The notes below the pieces were generated by a model. That model did not search any database, was not told where the DNA came from, and saw only the letters and a list, made by a program, of their open reading frames with translations. Below, piece after piece: positions 17,143-23,626 of a DNA stretch of 64,000 nt. Position numbers and translations under genes: made by a program. Each line of letters starts with the position of its first letter. Position 1 is the stretch's first letter. Source of the stretch: an uncultured Ruminococcus sp. (lineage in GTDB: Bacteria; Bacillota; Clostridia; Oscillospirales; Acutalibacteraceae); assembly GCA_902790475.1 (NCBI GenBank), contig CADASG010000006.1, positions 1 to 64,000 of the forward strand, written 5' to 3'.

Positions 17143-17802
17143 TCATACTCCCCTTCTGCTTGGTTCCCAGATAATTTTATGGATCTGCAGTTGTAATCTG
17201 ACATTGTTAAGCTTATGCTGCAGCATAAACCGAACGATTTCAGAAGATTCAAGCTTACCGAAAACCGCGCTGAAATACACGTGACACTTTTCGGTCAAAT
17301 CATATTGCTCAATCACCTCAAGAGCAGCTTCCAAATCTTCCTCACTTCCTGCGACAAATTTGACCGTGTCGCTTGGGATGAGAAGCGAAAAATTATCTCG
17401 CTGCATAAACCGTTCCATTTTACTGGACGGTAGCTTATAATCCATTGTAAAAACAGGTCTGTTGGCTAAAGACGCCAATTCATCCAAAGCTACGCTGCCG
17501 TTGGTTTCTATTTCTACGCGATGTCCGTTTTGCGTAAGCTTTGTGATAAGCTCGGTGATATCCTTCTGCAAAAGCGGCTCTCCGCCGGTAAGCGTAACGT
17601 TATGAATACCTGTTTTTTTCGCCCACAAAGTAAGCTGCTCGGCTGAATACTCCTCCGAATCAGTCGCGCTGCTGCTCGCCCACTTGGTATCGCAATACGG
17701 ACAGCTGAGGTTACAGCCCTTAAAACGGATAAACGCCGCTAACTCACCGGCGTGAGCTCCTTCGCCGTTGATGCTTACAAATTTCTCAACTACATTTAAC
17801 AT
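17143..17802 (-). CDS. queE: QueE, 7-carboxy-7-deazaguanine synthase
   Basis: This radical SAM enzyme of about 219 residues makes 7-carboxy-7-deazaguanine from 6-carboxytetrahydropterin. The CX3CX2C cluster motif is CNLSCPYC at about residues 35-42, followed by TGGEPLLQKD. The start at 17802 (MLNVVEKFVSINGEG) has GGGAGG upstream and overlaps queD by seven bases. The length is normal for the Gram-positive type. Confidence 0.96.
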   Translation of the reverse strand: MLNVVEKFVSINGEGAHAGELAAFIRFKGCNLSCPYCDTKWASSSATDSEEYSAEQLTLWAKKTGIHNVTLTGGEPLLQKDITELITKLTQNGHRVEIETNGSVALDELASLANRPVFTMDYKLPSSKMERFMQRDNFSLLIPSDTVKFVAGSEEDLEAALEVIEQYDLTEKCHVYFSAVFGKLESSEIVRFMLQHKLNNVRLQLQIHKIIWEPSRRGV

Positions 17803-18224
17803 AAACGATCCTCCCTGTAGCACGCGCAGTTTTCGGGGGTTTCATATACGGTTACCTCTGTTACAGGCAACGACCCGCTTAAACGCTCATAAAAACAGCG
17901 GGCAAAATTCTCCGCAGTCGGACGAAAGGGAACTTCTATTATTTTGAAGCATTCTTCTCTGAGCGCAGCCAATGTATTTTCTTTTAAAGAATTACTTTCA
18001 ATTATCAACGCATGGTCAAAGCTGTCGGCAAGTGCTTTGACAGCCTGCTTTAAATCGCCGAAATCTATAATCATTCCGCGTTTTTCACCTGTTTGCATCA
18101 ACTCACCGGCGCTGACAGTAACTTCGATCATCCAGCGGTGACCGTGAATGTTGGAGCATTTGCCTTTGTAGCCGCTGAGAAAATGAGCACTGTCAAAGGA
18201 CGCGGAGGTTTTTAAGCTATACAT
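17796..18224 (-). CDS. queD: QueD, 6-carboxy-5,6,7,8-tetrahydropterin synthase
   Basis: This 142-residue PTPS-family enzyme has zinc-binding histidines in SFDSAHFL and CSNIHGHRW and the catalytic region DFGDLKQAVK with the late VYETPENCACY. It converts dihydroneopterin triphosphate to carboxytetrahydropterin. It is the first gene of the queuosine operon. AGGTGAGATG precedes the ATG. Two terminator-like hairpins and a candidate preQ1 aptamer lie within 180 bases upstream, suggesting control by attenuation. Confidence 0.96.
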   Translation of the reverse strand: MYSLKTSASFDSAHFLSGYKGKCSNIHGHRWMIEVTVSAGELMQTGEKRGMIIDFGDLKQAVKALADSFDHALIIESNSLKENTLAALREECFKIIEVPFRPTAENFARCFYERLSGSLPVTEVTVYETPENCACYREDRLC

Positions 18225-18237
18225 ATATCATCTCACC

Positions 18238-18266
18238 TAAAAAAAGCGTCTGCCAAAAGCAGACGC
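18238..18266 (-). terminator. Terminator just upstream of queD (second attenuator)
   Basis: On the minus strand GCGTCTGC-TTTT-GGCAGACGC (18246-18266) is followed by T7, ending about 14 bases before the queD start. A strong terminator in the leader of the operon it precedes implies conditional read-through. Confidence 0.75.
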
Positions 18267-18323
18267 ATCCGAAAATAGCGCAATAAAACTTCGCCGCTGT
18301 GTAACGGCAAGCAATATTGTCAA

Positions 18324-18348
18324 GAAAAAAAGCGCACCATGCGCTTTA
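18324..18348 (-). terminator. Terminator following the candidate preQ1 aptamer
   Basis: On the minus strand AAAGCGCA-TGG-TGCGCTTT plus a T-run lies about ten bases after the aptamer tail. Its loop and right arm (ATGGTGCGC) can alternatively pair with GCGCCAT in the aptamer loop, giving a possible antiterminator. Confidence 0.65.
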
Positions 18349-18357
18349 AGGATGCCC

Positions 18358-18397
18358 TGGTTTTGTTTAAAGACAGGATGGCGCAAACGAACTGTCT
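18358..18397 (-). promoter_or_regulatory. Candidate preQ1-I riboswitch in the queD leader
   Basis: On the minus strand AGACAG (18392-18397) and CTGTCT (18371-18376) form a 6-bp P1. The loop begins with UUC, as in preQ1-I aptamers, and ends with C-rich bases. After P1 comes the A-rich tail TTAAACAAAACC, very like known preQ1-I tails; loop GUUU can pair with tail AAAC as the pseudoknot. The loop is about 15 bases, a little longer than classical examples. Position before queuosine genes and a terminator strongly supports the call. Confidence 0.55.
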
Positions 18398-18427
18398 GAA
18401 ATGAAAATATTAAAATGAATAAAGAAA

Positions 18428-18458
18428 ACAAGAAACCCCACAGCATTATACTGTGGGG
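18428..18458 (-). terminator. Terminator of tRNA-Ala
   Basis: CCCCACAG (18451-18458 read on the minus strand) pairs with CTGTGGGG (18436-18443), followed by TTTCTTGTTTTC, seven bases after the tRNA. Confidence 0.8.
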
Positions 18459-18464
18459 AATTTC

Positions 18465-18540
18465 TGGTGGAGATAACGGGGCTCGAACCCGTGACCTCTT
18501 GACTGCCAGTCAAGCACTCTCCCAGCTGAGCTATACCCCC
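18465..18540 (-). tRNA. tRNA-Ala (anticodon GGC)
   Basis: This is a 76-base minus-strand cloverleaf: acceptor GGGGGTA with TATCTCC, discriminator A, encoded CCA, and anticodon arm CTTGA-CTGGCAG-TCAAG giving GGC (reads GCC and GCU). The D arm AGCTCAGCTGGGAGAGT and T arm GGGTTCGAGCCC are standard. Confidence 0.96.
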
Positions 18541-18555
18541 ATAAGTCTATGGTAC

Positions 18556-18584
18556 ATCATACTACGAAAGGGCTTATTTGTCAA
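18556..18584 (-). promoter_or_regulatory. Promoter of tRNA-Ala
   Basis: On the minus strand TTGACA (18579-18584), a 17-base spacer and TATGAT (18556-18561) lie 15 bases from the tRNA 5' end. Confidence 0.8.
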
Positions 18585-18690
18585 GAGGAAAATCGAAAAA
18601 ACTGTAATTTTATATAGTCAAAAACCACTTTAAAAATCAAATATTCATAGTTTCGGATTTATTCGGCTTTATTGTTTTGAGCTTTGCTTT

Positions 18691-18918
18691 TTACTGCTGC
18701 TCATGCTCTTTTACAAACTTTTCAAGGTTTTCGATCAGTTCATCTTCCGGCATTCCTGCGCGCTTGCTCAAATCGGTGATCGTCGCACTTTTGAGAAGCA
18801 TTTTGCCTACCGGGGTCTTGGCGAGTTTAAACTTTGGCTCTACCTTGATCAGCTCGTCAAGAAGCCATGGGTACTCCTGCATAATATCCTTTAATTTGGT
18901 ATCCTTTGTAACGTTCAT
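18691..18918 (-). CDS. DUF1858 domain protein
   Basis: This 75-residue soluble protein runs from the ATG at 18918 (GAGGTG six bases upstream). It reads MNVTKDTKLKDIMQEYPWLLDELI, then KLAKTPVGKMLLKSATITDLSKRAGM, the usual DUF1858 pattern. These small domains are often found with hybrid-cluster or redox proteins and Crp/Fnr regulators, and are thought to be involved in redox or nitrosative stress. It is divergent from the Crp-type gene at 19013. No partner enzyme lies in the window. Biochemical role unknown. Confidence 0.85.
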   Translation of the reverse strand: MNVTKDTKLKDIMQEYPWLLDELIKVEPKFKLAKTPVGKMLLKSATITDLSKRAGMPEDELIENLEKFVKEHEQQ

Positions 18919-18939
18919 TATTATCACCTCATAAATTGC

Positions 18940-18997
18940 TTGACTTCTCAAGCGGATTGTACTATGATAGAATCAATGAATATGTTGTATTCACAAC
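18940..18997 (+). promoter_or_regulatory. Promoter and palindromic operator of the Crp-type gene
   Basis: TTGACT (18940-18945), a 17-base spacer and TATGAT (18963-18968) form the promoter. Sixteen bases later the palindrome GTTGTATTCACAAC (18984-18997) overlaps the expected start of transcription and is a plausible operator for the regulator itself or for the divergent DUF1858 gene. Confidence 0.65.
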
Positions 18998-19012
18998 GTT
19001 TTGGAGGCGCTT

Positions 19013-19666
19013 ATGGATTACGCACTTCTGCGAAACTCGCTGCTGTTCAAAAACATGGAAGAAAACGAAATCAGAAGCTGTCTGAGAGTATTTAAAGCCC
19101 GCGAGCTTGACTGTCAAAAAAACGATTTAATCTTGGCTGCGGGCGACAACACGAACAGCCTCGGGCTGGTACTGAGCGGCAGTGTGATTATAGAGCGCAA
19201 CGACCTCTGGGGCAACCGAATTGAGATTTGCGAAGTGGAAAAACTGAGGTTATTCGCAGACACTTACGCCGTTTTGAATAACGAAACTCTTTTGTTCGAT
19301 GTCCGCGCGGAGAGCAGCTGCCGAGTGCTGCTGCTGCAAATCGGCGATATCAACACACTGGCTCGCTTGCGTGAAAAATGGACAGTCAAATTTGTCTGCA
19401 ACCTGCTGATGATCTCATCGCTCGACAACCTCGAATTATCCGAAGAGCTCTTCCATACCAAGTCCAAAACAATGCGCGGACGTATTTTGTCGTATTTGAA
19501 CACCGTCGCGCTGCGAACTCATAAAAGAGAATTTGATATCCCCTATAACCGTCAGCAAATGGCGGATTATCTTAACGTTGAACGCTCCGCATTATCCGGT
19601 GAGCTGAGCCGTATGCAGAAGGATGGCATCATAAAATACCGCAAAAATCATTTTATCCTATTGTAA
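19013..19666 (+). CDS. Crp/Fnr family transcriptional regulator
   Basis: This 217-residue protein runs from the ATG at 19013 (GGAGG seven bases upstream). An N-terminal cyclic-nucleotide-like jelly roll (about 10-125, with LGLVLSGSVIIERNDLWGN) is followed by a dimer helix and a C-terminal winged helix with the recognition region NRQQMADYLNVERSALSGELSRMQKDG. No cysteine cluster of the Fnr type is apparent, so the effector is unclear. It belongs to the group found with DUF1858/hybrid-cluster protein genes in clostridia, which suggests NO or redox sensing, as inference only. Confidence 0.88.
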   Translation: MDYALLRNSLLFKNMEENEIRSCLRVFKARELDCQKNDLILAAGDNTNSLGLVLSGSVIIERNDLWGNRIEICEVEKLRLFADTYAVLNNETLLFDVRAESSCRVLLLQIGDINTLARLREKWTVKFVCNLLMISSLDNLELSEELFHTKSKTMRGRILSYLNTVALRTHKREFDIPYNRQQMADYLNVERSALSGELSRMQKDGIIKYRKNHFILL

Positions 19667-19814
19667 TACTTTCTGTTTTTGATATTATACTACATACTCA
19701 ACTCATTTGCAAGCTGTTTTGCGAAGCAGTAATACGAAAAGGGTCTGAAACTGTGACAAAGACATTTATTTGAAACCCGTGTTTTATCATGGCATATTTA
19801 AAAGAGGTTAGATT

Positions 19815-20423
19815 ATGAATCAGAATGACAAGCTATTTTACGGTGAATTTGCACCGAGGCTGGAAGAAATCAGTGATTTGATGATGAGCGAGATACAGGC
19901 TATCCTTGACTCGATCAGCACCGACTCTGAAACCGCGCCTGCCGAACACATCAAATGCAGGATCAAGGGAGCTGACAGCCTCAAGGAAAAACTGCGCAGA
20001 CGCGGTCTGAGCGAAACAGCCGAGAACGGCTTGCGTGAATTGTCCGATATTGTCGGCGCGCGGGTCGTCACCCATTTTATCGGCGATATTTACGCAGTGC
20101 TGGACAGTATTTGTAAAAGCAACAAGTGGCAGATCAAAACGATTAAGGATTATATAGCCAACGCAAAGCCTAACGGATATCGCAGTCTGCATATTATTCT
20201 AACGATCCCCTTCGGCGTCGGCGGGATCGATACAATCAACACGGAAATCCAGATGCGCACGATCGCAATGGATTGCTGGGCGAGTCTTGAGCATCAGCTA
20301 AAATACAAAAAAAGCATTCGCAACACTGCCCTTATCGTAGAGGAATTAAAACGCTGCGCCGATGAAATGGCTTCTACGGATTTGTCAATGCAAACTATCA
20401 GAGATTTGATTCAGAGGGGATAA
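19815..20423 (+). CDS. Small alarmone synthetase (RelP/RelQ-type GTP pyrophosphokinase)
   Basis: This 202-residue protein consists of a single RelA/SpoT synthetase domain: RIKGADSLKEKLRRRG, ELSDIVGARVVTHFIGDIY, KPNGYRSLHIIL and TEIQMRTIAMDCWASLEHQLKYKK. Residues for pyrophosphate transfer from ATP to GTP/GDP are in place. There is no hydrolase, TGS or ACT domain, so it is a small synthetase. GAGG precedes the ATG. It sits immediately before a two-component pair (gap of four bases), suggesting cotranscription with an envelope or stress sensor. Confidence 0.9.
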   Translation: MNQNDKLFYGEFAPRLEEISDLMMSEIQAILDSISTDSETAPAEHIKCRIKGADSLKEKLRRRGLSETAENGLRELSDIVGARVVTHFIGDIYAVLDSICKSNKWQIKTIKDYIANAKPNGYRSLHIILTIPFGVGGIDTINTEIQMRTIAMDCWASLEHQLKYKKSIRNTALIVEELKRCADEMASTDLSMQTIRDLIQRG

Positions 20424-20427
20424 CAAA

Positions 20428-21093
20428 ATGAACATATTATATGCCGAAGATGAAATGCAGCTTTCCGCTGCGGTAACCGAGATCTTAAAAATGGAGGGCT
20501 TCACCGTCACGCCCGTTTATAACGGCAAGGAAGCGCTTGAAGCGATGGCAGACAATTACTTTGACGCGGTCGTTCTTGACATCATGATGCCCGTGACAAA
20601 CGGTATTGAGGTTCTTCAAAAGATGAGAAGCAGCGGTGATCACACTCCTGTGCTGATGCTGACCGCTAAATCTACGCTGGACGACCGTATTTCGGGACTG
20701 ACCGAGGGAGCGGACGATTATCTCGCAAAGCCCTTTGCAATGAAAGAGCTGGTCGCGCGTCTGCGCTCGCTGCTTCGCCGACAAAGTGATTATCAGCATT
20801 CCGTGCTGCAATATGCGAATATTGAGCTGGATACTCAGACCTGCGAGTTAAAAACCGACAAAGGAAGCCTTCGTCTGAACAATACTGAGGCTGCGCTGCT
20901 GTCTTTTTTGATACGCAACGCAGAGGTTTATTATTCTCCGGAAGAAATAAACGAAAAAGTGTGGAAGGGCGCGGAAAGTCCCGAAAAAGCGGAGCTGTAT
21001 CTTTTTTATCTAAAAAACAAGCTCAGACAGATCCATGCGGAAGTCAGTATTCTTATTCAAAACGATAAATACGCGCTGGGGGCTGCAAAATGA
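20428..21093 (+). CDS. OmpR-family response regulator
   Basis: This 221-residue protein has a receiver domain at 1-115 with the phosphorylation site in VVLDIMMPVTNG, followed by a winged-helix DNA-binding domain (about 130-218). The acidic pocket (EDE at the N-terminus) and the conserved Lys (DDYLAKPF) are present. It overlaps the kinase gene by ATGA and forms a standard pair with it. GGGG at good spacing precedes the ATG. The regulon is unknown. Confidence 0.95.
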   Translation: MNILYAEDEMQLSAAVTEILKMEGFTVTPVYNGKEALEAMADNYFDAVVLDIMMPVTNGIEVLQKMRSSGDHTPVLMLTAKSTLDDRISGLTEGADDYLAKPFAMKELVARLRSLLRRQSDYQHSVLQYANIELDTQTCELKTDKGSLRLNNTEAALLSFLIRNAEVYYSPEEINEKVWKGAESPEKAELYLFYLKNKLRQIHAEVSILIQNDKYALGAAK

Positions 21094-22331
21094 AGAAGCT
21101 TCGCTTTAAAATAGTGATCGGTGTATTTCTGTCGGCTACGATCGTGTTTTTGATGACGATATTCTTTTTCGGATTATCCGCGAAGGTGAACATCGAAAAC
21201 CGCTCCGACAACATCACCGAATTGATCGACAATTACAACGGTCAGCTTCCGCCTTTTCATATTTACAACAAAATGGACGAGGGTGAACGCAGAAGGGTTT
21301 TCGAGTACGACGCAGAATCTCCTTACCGAGTCAGGTACTGCATTGTAACTTATGAGGATGAGAACGTAAAAGAAGTTGATGTGACCCATATTGCAGCGAT
21401 CGACCAAGATAAAGCGAAGGAAATGGCAGATGAAGTCCGCAACAGAAGAAGCTCAGTCGGATACTATGACAATTACCGTTACCGGGTCTGCGAAAAAACC
21501 GGAAGGGTAATCTTTTTGGATGACACGGATGATCTTAAATCACTGAACACTCTGCTGCTGATGATTTCAGTAATCGCGGTTTTCTTTGTACTGATGATCA
21601 CCGTGGTATTTTACTTCCTGTCAAACCGCATCGTCAAACCTTTTGAGGAAAACGCGCAGATGCAAAAGCAGTTCATCACAGACGCAAGCCATGAACTGAA
21701 AACACCGCTTGCGATAATATCAGCCAACGCGGAGGTTCTTGCCTACAAGGACGGTGAAAATGAATGGCTCGGCAACATCACTTCGCAGGTGTCGCGCATG
21801 AGCGAACTGATAAACGAACTGCTGACGCTGAACCGACTGGAGGAAATTGAAGAAATCAGAGATATCGAATCCGTCGATTTAAGTGTAAAGCTCAACGCGG
21901 TATCGGACTCTTTCGGAGAAGTATTCAACAATAAAAACGTCACTGTAAAACGTGAGATACAACCCGACGTCGTGATTAACTGCAATCCTGCGCAGATAGA
22001 GCGCCTGATATCCGTACTGGTGGAAAATGCGGGCAAATATGTCAGCGAAAACGGCGAGGTAATTATTTCACTCTCGAAGGAAACGAGATATACTACGCTT
22101 AATGTATTTAACACCTGTGAGATAGATAAAGAAGTGGATTACTCGCATCTGTTTGACCGATTCTATCGACCTGACGACTCACGCACTTCAAAAACGGGAG
22201 GTCACGGGATCGGACTCAGCATAGCCAAACGCATCGTTACCTTGCACGGCGGCAGCATAGCAGCGGTTCCGTCCGAAACGGGTTTATCCTTTAACGTCAA
22301 GTTATCAAACAAGCTAAAATCTAAAAAGTAA
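21090..22331 (+). CDS. Sensor histidine kinase
   Basis: This 413-residue kinase has a first membrane helix at 7-28 and an extracytoplasmic domain of about 125 residues. A second helix (about 155-178) and a short HAMP-like linker follow, then HisKA with DASHELKTPLA and an HATPase domain with the N box LVENAGKY and G box GGHGIGLSIA. All catalytic boxes are intact. It is coupled to the response regulator upstream and ends at a terminator. The sensed signal is unknown. Confidence 0.95.
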   Translation: MKKLRFKIVIGVFLSATIVFLMTIFFFGLSAKVNIENRSDNITELIDNYNGQLPPFHIYNKMDEGERRRVFEYDAESPYRVRYCIVTYEDENVKEVDVTHIAAIDQDKAKEMADEVRNRRSSVGYYDNYRYRVCEKTGRVIFLDDTDDLKSLNTLLLMISVIAVFFVLMITVVFYFLSNRIVKPFEENAQMQKQFITDASHELKTPLAIISANAEVLAYKDGENEWLGNITSQVSRMSELINELLTLNRLEEIEEIRDIESVDLSVKLNAVSDSFGEVFNNKNVTVKREIQPDVVINCNPAQIERLISVLVENAGKYVSENGEVIISLSKETRYTTLNVFNTCEIDKEVDYSHLFDRFYRPDDSRTSKTGGHGIGLSIAKRIVTLHGGSIAAVPSETGLSFNVKLSNKLKSKK

Positions 22332-22336
22332 TAAAA

Positions 22337-22376
22337 GCGGCAAAGAGAAAACATCATCTCTTTGCCGTTATTCTTT
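22337..22376 (+). terminator. Terminator after the two-component operon
   Basis: GCGGCAAAGAGA pairs with TCTCTTTGCCG around an eight-base loop, followed by TTATTCTTTT. Confidence 0.8.
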
Positions 22377-22398
22377 TGATAGGTTATACTATTTTCAG

Positions 22399-23613
22399 TT
22401 AAATCCGGAATTCGGAAAGGTAATCGTTGAACAGTGTGTTGAGCTTATATGTATCGGAGCTGGAATAGTTGCTGTAGGAAACAAAAAGCTCTGATTCGTC
22501 GGTTGAATATGTGATCATAGTACCGAACGCTCCGATCTGCGAGTTGAGCGTGATACGGTCTCCGTCAATCTTCACCCCGTAGCCGTAGCCGTTTTTCCAT
22601 GGTGTATGCATATCAAGCAGTGAATCGCTGTTGATAATGCTTTCGTCAAACATTCCCTCGATATAACGGATGGTGTCCGAAATATTTGTGATAAAGCCAA
22701 GCGCAGAATATCCAACGCCCTCAAGTGTAAGCTTGTTCACCTTGTCGTTGTCATCATACGCCGACGCCATGCTTTTCGGCTGCTTGAAGCCCGAATGGTT
22801 CACACCGAGCGGTTTCAGGATATTATCCTTTATATAGGAGGTATAACTCGTACCGCTTGCCTGTTCTATGATTTTTCCCAGTAAAAAGAAATCACTGTCG
22901 GAATAACGATAGACTGCACCGGGAGTGCCGTCAATCTTTTGAGATAAAATCCATTTAAAAACGGCTGACTTATTATCTTCTTCGGAATTATTTTCTTTGA
23001 TTTTGCTGTCCAATTCACTGTTAAGCAATAATTTACCGCTGCTTTCGCTGAATTCGGTATAGCTTGGAACACCGGAGGTCATAGTCAGCAGATCCTTGAT
23101 CTTAACGCTGCTTCCATAGGAACAGTTCTTAAAGTATTTGTCGAGCTTATCGCTCAAAGAAAGCTTTTTTTCCTCACTGAGCTTTAAAACTGCTGCAGCG
23201 GTAAGATGCTTTGTAAGAGCACCCGCGTTAAAGTAGGTGTGTATGGAATTATTTTGATGTTCGACCTCGTCGGAAGCGCCTGTGCAGCGGCTGAATTCCA
23301 AATCATTTCCAAGCTTTAAGTAAACCGCGCCCTGAAAATGATTATCGCTGATTATATTTTCCAAGTTTGTGCAAATGACGTCTGTCTTTTGCTTTATCGC
23401 TAAGAAGTTGTACTTCCGTGGTGCGGTGGCGTTGTCAACGGTAGCAGCGCCTGTGGAAGCGACAGTCGGCTCAGCGGTAGTGACAGGAGCAGTCGTAACC
23501 GGCTGAGTGCGTTCAGGCTTTGAGGAAGATGGTTTTTTCTCATTGCCGCAGCCCGCCATCAGAAGCATGGAGGCAAGCGAAACGCATGCGATTCGTTTAA
23601 CTGTTTGAAGCAT
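22399..23613 (-). CDS. Beta-lactamase-fold (serine hydrolase-like) lipoprotein lacking the catalytic serine
   Basis: This lipoprotein of about 404 residues has signal peptide and lipobox LMAGC, then a Thr/Pro/Ala-rich linker (about 30-65) and a class C beta-lactamase/esterase-like domain. The expected G-S-x-T-K motif reads GALTK (codon GCT), so the nucleophile serine is alanine; the following TAAAVLKLSEEKKLSLSDKL and RYSDSDFFLLGKIIEQ regions fit the family, with YSD instead of YSN. The late H-x-G motif is not recognisable. The start at 23613 gives AAAGGA proper spacing. It is probably a non-catalytic, peptidoglycan-binding or regulatory protein. Confidence 0.8.
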   Translation of the reverse strand: MLQTVKRIACVSLASMLLMAGCGNEKKPSSSKPERTQPVTTAPVTTAEPTVASTGAATVDNATAPRKYNFLAIKQKTDVICTNLENIISDNHFQGAVYLKLGNDLEFSRCTGASDEVEHQNNSIHTYFNAGALTKHLTAAAVLKLSEEKKLSLSDKLDKYFKNCSYGSSVKIKDLLTMTSGVPSYTEFSESSGKLLLNSELDSKIKENNSEEDNKSAVFKWILSQKIDGTPGAVYRYSDSDFFLLGKIIEQASGTSYTSYIKDNILKPLGVNHSGFKQPKSMASAYDDNDKVNKLTLEGVGYSALGFITNISDTIRYIEGMFDESIINSDSLLDMHTPWKNGYGYGVKIDGDRITLNSQIGAFGTMITYSTDESELFVSYSNYSSSDTYKLNTLFNDYLSEFRI

Positions 23614-23626
23614 CTTTGTCATTCCT

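Noticed and set aside
18270-18325. Second preQ1 aptamer or TTGACA promoter between the two leader terminators
   Set aside because: The GCCG/CGGC stem lacks the A-rich tail, and no -10 hexamer lies 16-18 bases from the TTGACA.
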